Source: Candidatus Palauibacter soopunensis
GTDB taxonomy: Bacteria; Gemmatimonadota; Gemmatimonadetes; Palauibacterales; Palauibacteraceae
Direction: 5' to 3'
Length of the DNA stretch: 64,000 nucleotides
NCBI RefSeq assembly: GCF_947581735.1
Contig: NZ_CANPVT010000002.1
Coordinates: 379,511-443,510 of the forward strand
Shown here: positions 17,064-24,364 of the stretch, one piece after another
How the letters are laid out: every line of letters begins with the position of its first letter
How positions within the stretch are numbered: position 1 is the stretch's first letter
The notes under the pieces: model-generated
The model's input: the letters and a program-made list of their open reading frames with translations, nothing else
The model's database searches: none
What the model was told of the DNA's origin: nothing
Position numbers and translations under genes: made by a program

Positions 17064-18242
17064 ATGGAAACCGGCCGCGTGTTCACGAGTTCCGAATACG
17101 GCTACGAGGCGATCCGCGAGGGCGTTCGCAGCCTGTGCGAGCGCTTTCCGGGCGAGTACTGGCGCGACCGGGACCGCGAGAGCGCGTACCCGACCGCGTT
17201 CATCGAGGCGCTGACCGAGGCGGGGTACCTCGCGGCGCTCATCCCCGAGGAGTACGGGGGCGCCGGACTCGACCTCAAGGCGGCGTGCGTCATCCTCGAG
17301 ATGATCCAGCGCACCGGGTGCAACGGGGCCGCCTGTCACGCCCAGATGTACATCATGGGCACGCTGCTCAGGCACGGCAGCGAGGCGCAGAAGCGGCGGT
17401 ACCTGCCCCGAATCGCGGCGGGAGAGTTGCGTCTGCAGGCCTTCGGAGTGAGCGAGCCGACCTGCGGCACGGACACGACCCGGATCGCGACGACGGCCGA
17501 GCGTGACGGCGACGCGTACGTGATCCACGGACAGAAGACCTGGATCTCCCGCTCCGAACACTCCGATCTCATGCTCCTGCTCGCGCGCACGACGCCTCGC
17601 GAGGAGAGCGCGAAACCCACGGCGGGGATGTCCGTGTTCCTGGTCGACCTGCGGGACGAAGTCGGGGAGTCCGTCACGATCCGGCCCATCGAGACGATGA
17701 TCAACCACTCCACCACCGAGGTGTTCTTCGACGGACTGCGCGTACCGGCGGCGAACCTCATCGGCGAGGAGGGGAAGGGGTTCCGCTACATCCTCGATGG
17801 GCTGAACGCCGAGCGCGTGCTCATCGCGGCCGAGTGCGTCGGTGACGCGCGGTTCTTCGTGGAGCACGCGGCGGAGTACGCGAAGGGCCGCGAGGTGTTC
17901 GGGCGCCCCATCGGGCAGAACCAGGGGATCCAGTTTCCCATCGCCGAAGCCCACATGAAGACGGAGGCGGCGGCGCTCATGGTCGAGCGGGCGGCGTCGC
18001 TGTTCGACGACGGCGCGCCGTGCGGAGCCGAGGCGAACATGGCCAAGTACCTCGCATCGGACGCCTCCTGGGCCGCGGCCGACATGTGCATGCAGACATA
18101 CGGGGGCTTCGCCTTCTCCACTGAGTACGACATCGAACGCAAGTTTCGCGAGACCCGGCTGTACCAGATCGCGCCGATCTCCACGAATCTGATCCTGTCC
18201 CACGTGGCGACCCACGTCCTGGGTCTCCCGAAGTCCTTCTGA
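17064..18242 (+). CDS. Acyl-CoA dehydrogenase
   Basis: 392 residues, an FAD-dependent cytosolic enzyme that introduces a 2,3 double bond into an acyl-CoA. It has the N-terminal helical domain (GYLAALIPEEYGGAGLDL), the FAD-binding block (AFGVSEPTCGTD and the TWISRSEHSD segment) and the C-terminal four-helix domain. The usual catalytic Glu near the C-terminus (YEGT) is absent: the sequence there is LYQIAPIST. A Glu is present in GLNAERVLIA, the position used by isovaleryl-CoA and long-chain dehydrogenases, so activity by that route is plausible. The ATG at 17064 gives the family N-terminus. A MaoC-type hydratase gene follows 34 bases later, probably in the same operon. Confidence 0.92.
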   Translation: METGRVFTSSEYGYEAIREGVRSLCERFPGEYWRDRDRESAYPTAFIEALTEAGYLAALIPEEYGGAGLDLKAACVILEMIQRTGCNGAACHAQMYIMGTLLRHGSEAQKRRYLPRIAAGELRLQAFGVSEPTCGTDTTRIATTAERDGDAYVIHGQKTWISRSEHSDLMLLLARTTPREESAKPTAGMSVFLVDLRDEVGESVTIRPIETMINHSTTEVFFDGLRVPAANLIGEEGKGFRYILDGLNAERVLIAAECVGDARFFVEHAAEYAKGREVFGRPIGQNQGIQFPIAEAHMKTEAAALMVERAASLFDDGAPCGAEANMAKYLASDASWAAADMCMQTYGGFAFSTEYDIERKFRETRLYQIAPISTNLILSHVATHVLGLPKSF

Positions 18243-18276
18243 AGCGGGGAGCGGCCATGGAGGAGTGGGGGTGGCC

Positions 18277-19107
18277 ATGAAGGGCGAAACGCAGGGCGTC
18301 GGACGTACGGAGGAGGTCGTGGATCGGGCCTCCGCCGCGCTCGCGAGCGCCATGCTGGCCACGCTGGACCGGGACCCGTCGGCGCTGGCGGAGGGAGACC
18401 CGCTCCCACCGCTGTTCCACTGGATGTACTGCCGGGAACTGGCTCCGGGCAGCCAGCTCGACGTCGACGGCCACCAGAAACGCGGCGACTTCCTGCCGGC
18501 GCTGCCGTTCTCGCGCCGCATGTGGGCGGGCGGACGCCTGAAATTCGACGGGACCGTGCGAGTGGGCGACGGGCTCCGCCGTCGCTCGACGGTCGTGTCG
18601 GTCACGCCCAAGACGGGTCGAAGCGGTCCTCTCGTCCTGGTCACGGTCGAGCACCGGATCTCCGGCAACGATGGGGAGATCGTCGAGGAACAGGACCTGG
18701 TCTTCCTCGAACGGCCCACCGAACCGCTCGTGCTGCCCGACGTTTCAGCCCCGAAGGAGGAGATGGAGTGGTCGGAGTCGGTCACGCCGAACGCCGCCAT
18801 GCTGTTCCGGTTTTCGGCGCTCACCTTCAACGCGCACCGCATCCACTACGACCGGGACTACGCGCGCGACACCGAGATGTACCCGGATCTCGTCGTGCAC
18901 GGCCCGCTCACGGCGCTGCTCCTCGCGGATCTCGCGGTCCGGCGCTCCGGGCGGCCGCTGCGAACGCTGACCTTCCGGGCCCGCCGGCCGATGTTCGTCG
19001 ACCGGACGATCGCCCTCGAGGGAAAACGGGACGGGGACAGCGCGGATCTCAGGGCGCTCGACGAAACGGGCGCCCTTGCGATGTCCGCCCGGGCCGGACT
19101 GGCCTGA
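18277..19107 (+). CDS. MaoC/hotdog-fold hydratase, mesaconyl-/3-methylfumaryl-CoA hydratase-like
   Basis: 276 residues, a tandem hotdog-fold protein of the HTD2/Meh type that adds water to an enoyl-CoA. The hydratase signature is LTFNAHRIHYDRDYA, followed by DLVVHGPLTALLL. The N-terminal half includes FHWMYC and LPALPFSRRMWAGGRL, as in mesaconyl-C4-CoA hydratase. The substrate is not certain; an unsaturated product of the upstream acyl-CoA dehydrogenase is the obvious candidate. The ATG at 18277 has a GGAGGAG tract about 11 bases upstream; an in-frame GTG at 18265 is the alternative. Confidence 0.85.
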   Translation: MKGETQGVGRTEEVVDRASAALASAMLATLDRDPSALAEGDPLPPLFHWMYCRELAPGSQLDVDGHQKRGDFLPALPFSRRMWAGGRLKFDGTVRVGDGLRRRSTVVSVTPKTGRSGPLVLVTVEHRISGNDGEIVEEQDLVFLERPTEPLVLPDVSAPKEEMEWSESVTPNAAMLFRFSALTFNAHRIHYDRDYARDTEMYPDLVVHGPLTALLLADLAVRRSGRPLRTLTFRARRPMFVDRTIALEGKRDGDSADLRALDETGALAMSARAGLA

Positions 19108-19109
19108 GC

Positions 19110-19149
19110 TTCTCAGCCCCGCGGGGCGTTTCTCATCCCTGCAGGGCGT
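19110..19149. terminator. Tandem 20-base repeat forming two palindromes at convergent gene ends
   Basis: Two 20-base units (19110-19129 and 19130-19149) match at 17 positions. Each centres on a palindrome: GCCCCGCGGGGC in the first and CCCTGCAGGG in the second. The second unit also encodes the last codons of the convergent membrane-protein gene. It is probably a bidirectional terminator. Confidence 0.5.
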
Positions 19150-19525
19150 GTTGAAGGACGACGATACCGATCGCCGCGACCAGCACGCCGCCGACCCGCC
19201 ACAGACCGGCGCCCATCCGGAGCCCCGTGTCCATCCCCTTGAGCGCGACCCCGGGCAGCAGGGCGTAGCACGCGCCCTTCGCCAGCGCCAGCCAGCCGTA
19301 GACGGTGAGGATCGTCGGCACCCCGCCCCACACGTTGTGGAAGGCGACGATGAAGGACCCGATCCCCATGGCGAGGAACGCGACCGTCAGGCTGCCGGCC
19401 GTGCCCTTCGACTGCAGGTGCGTGAGGAACGCCTTCCAGGCATCCGGCTGGAGGAGGTACGACACCCCCAGGACGATGAGGTTGATCGACACGAACACTT
19501 CCACTGCCCGCGTGAGGTCTTCCAT
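19133..19525 (-). CDS. Small membrane protein of unknown function
   Basis: 130 residues, with about four hydrophobic segments spread over the length (SINLIVLGVSYLL, TVAFLAMGIGSFIVAF, LTVYGWLALAKGACYALL, GGVLVAAIGIVVL). No catalytic or transport motif is recognised. The ATG at 19525 follows AGGGAGG at suitable spacing. It lies alone between a convergent hydratase operon and the downstream end of the kynureninase-like gene. Confidence 0.78.
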   Translation of the reverse strand: MEDLTRAVEVFVSINLIVLGVSYLLQPDAWKAFLTHLQSKGTAGSLTVAFLAMGIGSFIVAFHNVWGGVPTILTVYGWLALAKGACYALLPGVALKGMDTGLRMGAGLWRVGGVLVAAIGIVVLQHALQG

Positions 19526-19626
19526 CGGTTCCTCCCTTTCTCAGCTACGGGCCAAACGCTCGACCGAGTCCCGGCCAAGCCTGGCCCGGTCTCGGTCATA
19601 GTGTCCTTTACCGTCTCGCTTTACCT

Positions 19627-20874
19627 TCAGATCTCGGCCAGCGCCGCCACGGCGCGTTCGTTGTCCTCGAGCGTGTTGTAGAAGTGGGGGGAGAAGCGAA
19701 CGAGCGGGCCGCGATGGTCGACAACCACGTCGCGCGAGGCCAGGTGACGCACGGCGGCGGCCGCATCTCCGTCATGCTCGACAAGGACGAGGGCGGATCG
19801 CGCCGCCGGATCGGCGGCCTGGTGGAGCCTGTAGCCCAGATCCGTCAGCCTCTCCCGCAAGTCGTTTGCCAGGAGCCGGTTACGGTGTTGAATGGCCGGG
19901 ATTCCGTACTCGAGAACGACGGACAGCCCTCCCGCGGCCGTGTACGCGACGCCGGCGGCGGGAGTCCCCAGCTCGAAGCGCCTGGCGTCGGCTCGGGGCG
20001 TCGCATCGCGAATGTCGAAAAGGAACTGGTTTTCAACACCGAACCATGAGAGCGTGACCGGATCGAGGCTAACGGAGGGGTTCACATGGAGATATGCCAT
20101 CCCCGGACCACCGCACAGCCACTTGAGCGCCCCGCCGACGAGGAAGTCCACCCCCAGCGCCCCGACGTCGATCGCCAGTTGTCCATTTGACTGATATACG
20201 TCCAGCAAAATGAACGCACCGGCATCGTGGGCGATTCGGGTGAGTTCCGCCGCGTCCTGGGTGTTGCCGCTCGTGAAGAAGACGTGCGAGGTCGCGAGCA
20301 GCGCGGTGCGCTCGTCCACGGCGGCGCGGATCGACTCGAGCGGGACGTGGATCCCGTCGGGACTCGGCACGATCTCCACCTCGAGACCGTTCGCCCGCTG
20401 CGACAGGAAGTGGTGGCCGACCGTCGGGAAGTCGAGTTCGGTAAGCACGACCTTGTCGCGGCCGGTGCCCCGCACGCTCGATGCGATGGCGCCCCAGACG
20501 ACGGAGACGGCCGCGGAAACGCTCGACATCAGCGCGATCGTGTCGGCGTCGGCCTCGATCGTGTCCCCGAATTGAGCCCGGACTTCTTCGAGCTTGGCGA
20601 CCCAGATCTCATACCAGGCGGCCGCGCCCATCTCGTGCCACAGCTCCTCGAAGCGCCGGCGCTCCTCCACGGAGTGGAGGGAGAGCGCGCCGAGGGAGTT
20701 GGAGTTGAGGTATGTCTTGCGGGAGAGAATCGGAAACTGGCCCCTCAACTCGTCGATGCGATCGTCGAGCGGCAGCGCCGCCTCGGCGACTCCGGCCGCC
20801 GCGGCCGGGCTGGCCGATCCCGGCTGGGCCGGGGTGGCCGATCCGGGCTGGGCCGGAATATCGTGTTTCGCCAT
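19627..20874 (-). CDS. Kynureninase-like aminotransferase class V fold enzyme
   Basis: 415 residues, fold-type I PLP enzyme, cytosolic. The PLP lysine is in GGALKWLCGGPG, and the Asp that holds the pyridine ring is in LLDVYQSNG. LNSNSLGAL near residue 55 and HVFFTSGNTQDA are as in kynureninase-like proteins. The first 30 residues are Ala/Pro/Gly-rich and contain a near-perfect AQPGSA(T/S) duplication, so they are probably a recent low-complexity extension, or the true start is further inside. No tryptophan-catabolism genes adjoin, so the name describes the fold rather than a proven reaction. The ATG overlaps the ATG of a divergent small gene. Confidence 0.85.
   Translation of the reverse strand: MAKHDIPAQPGSATPAQPGSASPAAAAGVAEAALPLDDRIDELRGQFPILSRKTYLNSNSLGALSLHSVEERRRFEELWHEMGAAAWYEIWVAKLEEVRAQFGDTIEADADTIALMSSVSAAVSVVWGAIASSVRGTGRDKVVLTELDFPTVGHHFLSQRANGLEVEIVPSPDGIHVPLESIRAAVDERTALLATSHVFFTSGNTQDAAELTRIAHDAGAFILLDVYQSNGQLAIDVGALGVDFLVGGALKWLCGGPGMAYLHVNPSVSLDPVTLSWFGVENQFLFDIRDATPRADARRFELGTPAAGVAYTAAGGLSVVLEYGIPAIQHRNRLLANDLRERLTDLGYRLHQAADPAARSALVLVEHDGDAAAAVRHLASRDVVVDHRGPLVRFSPHFYNTLEDNERAVAALAEI
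20811..20858. repeat. Two-copy 24-base repeat inside a coding region
   Basis: Two adjacent copies of about 24 bases, starting TGGCCGATC and containing GGCTGGGCCGG, lie at the 5' end of the kynureninase-like gene and encode its AQPGSA repeats. It looks like a short in-frame tandem duplication. Confidence 0.6.
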
Positions 20875-21121
20875 GAATGATCCGTCGCATTCGGCCCCGC
20901 AGCAGGGGCCGCTTCTCGATTTCGAGGCAGGTCAGACGCTCGAACGGCGCGACCGCAAGCACGCCGGTCCCGGTGGCGAGCCGGACTGCCCCCGGTGCGA
21001 GACCCGCATGGTGCGCTGCGTCGAGCAGCACCGGGCGCCCCGCTCCGACGATTCGCCGTTCCGGGTACGACTCGCGTGCCCGGCGACCGACTGCGGCGCG
21101 TGGACATCCTACAATTGGTAG
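20873..21121 (+). CDS. Small zinc-ribbon-like protein
   Basis: 82 residues. CPRC near residue 39 and CPATDC near the C-terminus form two cysteine pairs, suggesting a zinc ribbon. The N-terminal half is polar and without recognised motifs. The function is unknown. Its ATG (20873) overlaps the ATG of the divergent kynureninase-like gene (20874), so any ribosome site would lie inside the other gene's coding region; this lowers confidence in one of the two starts. The end is 29 bases from the convergent GH4 gene. Confidence 0.55.
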   Translation: MNDPSHSAPQQGPLLDFEAGQTLERRDRKHAGPGGEPDCPRCETRMVRCVEQHRAPRSDDSPFRVRLACPATDCGAWTSYNW

Positions 21122-21149
21122 AAGACGTCGACCCCCGACAACCCGGCCC

Positions 21150-22562
21150 CTACCACTCCATCTCGGGCAGCACCTCTCCCTGGAGCCGGAACATCTCGTT
21201 GATGGTGTGGACCGCGGCGCGGTAGGAATCCGTCGTGGGGTCGAGGAGCAGCGCCTGCAGCAGCGTGCCGCGGGAGCCGTCCGCGAAAGCGTCGACGAGG
21301 AGGCGGTTGATCGACGTTTGCGTCCGAAGCAGTGCGAGGATCCCCTCGGGCAGCGGCGCCATGGCGGCGGGATGCAGCCCGTTCGCGTCGGCGTGGGCCG
21401 GAACCTCCACGACGGCCCCGTCGGGAAGGCCGGGCACGTAACCCTCGTTGGGGACGTTCACCGCGTCGAGATGGGTGTCGATCCCGCACAGCACGCCTTC
21501 GAGCAGGGGGACCGCCAGTTCGCCGGACGGAGCGAGATCTGCCGACGGCGTCAGTTCCCCGTCGGCTCCGAGTTCGTCCTCCCCGCCGAGGTCGTCGCCC
21601 TCGTCCCGCACGCGAGGGAGCGGGGACTCCGGAAACGCCGGCACGTCCGTCGGATTCTCGCCGAGGTTGTAGAGCCAGGTCGGGGTCTCGCCCGTCTCCC
21701 ACGGGGCGCCGTGCACGGGGTCGTAGAAGAACTGGAGGAGGCTGCTGCCGAGGAATTCCCGCGCCCAGCCCAGGTACTCGCCGATGTGGTTCGCCCCGGG
21801 GCTGGGATAGCGGCCGAAGACCCGGAACAGGATCCGGCTCAGGGCGATTTCGTCCCAGTCGTGGAGCCAGTGCGCCTCCCGCTCGCGGCGCCGGAGTCGC
21901 GGGTAGAGGTCCTCACCGGTCTCGCGGTCGCGCACGGACTCGAACCAGCTGAAGTGGTTGAGCCCGCTCGCCCGCGCGTCGAGGCGCTCCACCGGCAGTT
22001 CCAGGAGGCGCGCCATCTGTTCCGTCCCGTGGAAGACGCCGTGGCACAGTCCGACGACGCGCACCGACGAAAGCCGGCTCTGGGCTTCGCACAGCTTCGT
22101 GAGCGGGTTGGTGTAGTTGACGAGCCACGCGTCGGGGCAGTGGATCTCCATCGCCCGCGCCAGGTCGACCGCGGGACCCATGTTGCGCAGGGCGTGGAAG
22201 AGGCCGCCCGGCCCGCCGTTCTCTCCGTAGATCTGCGACGAGCCGAACGCGCGGGGGACGTGGAAGTCCTGCGCCCAGTAGAAGTAGCGGTTGATTTCGA
22301 TGGCGAGGACCACGGCGCGGGCGCCGGGGAGGGCCGCTTCGAGATCCGTCGTCGCGGACACGGCGACCTGCCGGCCCAGCCGCTCCGCCACCGCCTCCGC
22401 GTACGCCCGCGTGCGGGGCAGTTCCGACGGGTCGATGTCGACGAGAACCAGGCTCAGTTCCCGGTCGCACAGGGGATCGCTGAGGAGGACGTCGCGGATC
22501 GAGGCGGGGCCGAACTCGCGGCTGCCGGCTCCGACGAGGACGATCTTGAGCGGGTCGTTCAT
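21150..22562 (-). CDS. NAD- and metal-dependent glycosidase, GH4 family
   Basis: 470 residues, family 4 glycoside hydrolase (alpha-galactosidase/alpha-glucosidase/glucuronidase type), which cleaves by an NAD-assisted oxidation-elimination route. The Rossmann start is KIVLVGAGS. The metal ligands fit Cys in GLCHGVFHG and His in GLNHFSWF, with NYTNPLT between them. The C-terminal VNVPNEGYVPGLPDGAVVEVPA block is as in the AglA-type members. An unusual acidic insert (residues about 305-335, rich in Asp, Glu and Gly) precedes the SGELAVPLLEG motif. There is no signal peptide, so it acts on an imported sugar. Its ATG overlaps the stop of the upstream symporter gene (ATGA). The exact sugar is unknown. 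Confidence 0.88.
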   Translation of the reverse strand: MNDPLKIVLVGAGSREFGPASIRDVLLSDPLCDRELSLVLVDIDPSELPRTRAYAEAVAERLGRQVAVSATTDLEAALPGARAVVLAIEINRYFYWAQDFHVPRAFGSSQIYGENGGPGGLFHALRNMGPAVDLARAMEIHCPDAWLVNYTNPLTKLCEAQSRLSSVRVVGLCHGVFHGTEQMARLLELPVERLDARASGLNHFSWFESVRDRETGEDLYPRLRRREREAHWLHDWDEIALSRILFRVFGRYPSPGANHIGEYLGWAREFLGSSLLQFFYDPVHGAPWETGETPTWLYNLGENPTDVPAFPESPLPRVRDEGDDLGGEDELGADGELTPSADLAPSGELAVPLLEGVLCGIDTHLDAVNVPNEGYVPGLPDGAVVEVPAHADANGLHPAAMAPLPEGILALLRTQTSINRLLVDAFADGSRGTLLQALLLDPTTDSYRAAVHTINEMFRLQGEVLPEMEW

Positions 22563-24364
22563 GGCGAAGTCCGCGAGGGCGCTGCGGGGGAGGTGTCCGC
22601 GTGCGCGATGCGCACCGTGATGGCACCGGCCGCCAGCGACACGGCGATCAGGAGCGCGCCCACGACGGCCCGGCCCGTGAGCACGTAGCCGATGCCGAGC
22701 AGGCTCGCGTAGACGAAGAGCGCGCCGAGGAGGAAGCCCGGCCACATGCGGCTCGCGGGCGGGTCGGCGGAGCGGACGCCGGTGCGCGCGGCCACATGGT
22801 GCCACCATCCGCCCGGGTGCACGCGGCGGTAGAAACGGTCCAGCACTTCGTCCGCCTCGGGCCGCGTGATGAGCACGACGGCGAGCCAGAGCGCGGTGCA
22901 GGCGACTAGGATGACGACCGCCCGGATGAGGTCCATCTCCGGCGCGTAGAACCCGTCCGCGGCCCGTATCGCCGCCGCGGGCAGCACGGGCTCGAGAACG
23001 CCGACCAGGACGCGGCCGTTGGCCAGGAGCACCGAGCCCGCCATGGCGGCGATCTCGGCCCACGCGTTCACCCGCCACCAGTACCAGCGCAGGAGCCAGA
23101 CGAGCGCGACCCCCGCCGTGAGTTCGATGATGTAGATCCACCCCCGCTGGATCGAGTCCATCTGCCAGGCGACGCCAGCGGCGACCACCGCGAGCAGCAC
23201 GACCATGATTCGCGACGCCGCCACGTAGTGCCGCTCGGAGCGGTCCTTCCTCAGAAAGCGGCGGTAGACGTCGTTCACCATGTACGACGCTCCCCAGCAC
23301 AGGTGCGTGTCCATCGTGCTCATGAACGCGGCCAGGAAGGTGGCGACCATCAGCCCCCGGAGTCCGGCCGGCATGAGTTCTCGGATCATCATCGGGTAGG
23401 CGAGTTCGGGATCCGCGGCGAGCGCCGGATCCATGGCTGTCGGCGGGAAGACGAGAAGCGACCCGAGTCCCACCACGATCCAGGGCCAGGTGAGGAGCAC
23501 GGTCCCCGCGAAGGCAAACCACAGCGAGGCCTTCACGGCCTGCCGCTCGTCCCGCGTCGCGAACAGGCGCTGCGCCACGTAGCCGTCGCCCTGTCCGCTC
23601 CTCAGCCACAGGATGCCGATCAGGCACAGGAAGGAGACGATCTCGAGCGAGGACGCGGTTCCGGCCGACGGCACGAGATCGAGGGCGCCGGGCGGGGCTG
23701 CCGGCACGTCGCGCACGGCGTCCGCCATCGCCGCCGGGCCGCCGAAGCGCGTGAGTACGATCCCCGCCAGGGTCATCGCCCCGAGCATGCCGGCGACGAA
23801 CTGGAGGAGGTCGGTCACGACGACGCCCCAGAGCCCCGACGCGACCGTGTAGGCGAGCGCGAGTCCGACGCACACGGCCAGGGTCACGGCGGGGTCCCAG
23901 CCGAGGAGCACCCGGCTGAACTTCACCATCGCCAGCATGACCCAGCCCATGACGACGGCGTTCTTGAGGAGGCCCTGGTAGACGGCGGAGAAGCCCCGCA
24001 GTGCCCGGGCCGGCGCCCCGCCGTAGCGGATCTCGATGACCTCGGCGTCGGTGAGGACGCCCGCGCGCCGCCACAGACGCGCGTAGAAGAAGGTCAGCAT
24101 GAGGATCCCCGCCGCCTCGTACCACCAGAGCCAGTTGCCGTACACGCCCTGCCGGCGTACGAGGGCGGCTGTCGCGAGCGGGGCGTCCGTCGCGAACCAC
24201 GTCGCCGCGATGGACGTGCCCGCGAGCCACCAGGGGAGCGAGCGGCCGGCGATGAAATAGTCCTCGACGCTGCCGCTTGCCCGCCTGGCGAACCCGAACC
24301 CGATGGCGAGGACGATCGTGCCGTAGATGCAGACGACAACCCAGTCGAGCGTGGTCAGCGCCAT
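22559..24364 (-). CDS. Sodium:solute symporter family transporter
   Basis: 601 residues with about 14 hydrophobic segments, an SSS-family (SglT/PutP-like) sodium-coupled importer in the inner membrane. Characteristic features are an N-terminal EDYFIAGRSLPWW, AATWFATDAPL, and LMVATFLAAFMSTMDTHL in the core. The N-terminus resembles sugar-type members. The gene overlaps the end of the upstream PIG-L gene by ten bases and the downstream GH4 gene by four, so the three are one translational unit. The likely cargo is a glycoside released outside the cell and then cleaved by the GH4 enzyme. Confidence 0.92.
   Translation of the reverse strand: MALTTLDWVVVCIYGTIVLAIGFGFARRASGSVEDYFIAGRSLPWWLAGTSIAATWFATDAPLATAALVRRQGVYGNWLWWYEAAGILMLTFFYARLWRRAGVLTDAEVIEIRYGGAPARALRGFSAVYQGLLKNAVVMGWVMLAMVKFSRVLLGWDPAVTLAVCVGLALAYTVASGLWGVVVTDLLQFVAGMLGAMTLAGIVLTRFGGPAAMADAVRDVPAAPPGALDLVPSAGTASSLEIVSFLCLIGILWLRSGQGDGYVAQRLFATRDERQAVKASLWFAFAGTVLLTWPWIVVGLGSLLVFPPTAMDPALAADPELAYPMMIRELMPAGLRGLMVATFLAAFMSTMDTHLCWGASYMVNDVYRRFLRKDRSERHYVAASRIMVVLLAVVAAGVAWQMDSIQRGWIYIIELTAGVALVWLLRWYWWRVNAWAEIAAMAGSVLLANGRVLVGVLEPVLPAAAIRAADGFYAPEMDLIRAVVILVACTALWLAVVLITRPEADEVLDRFYRRVHPGGWWHHVAARTGVRSADPPASRMWPGFLLGALFVYASLLGIGYVLTGRAVVGALLIAVSLAAGAITVRIAHADTSPAAPSRTSP

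Noticed and set aside
22563-24230. Upstream extension of the GH4 frame through the symporter gene, as a possible fusion
   Set aside because: The extension is out of frame with the symporter's membrane segments and Arg-rich. GH4 starts naturally at 22562 with an ATGA overlap.
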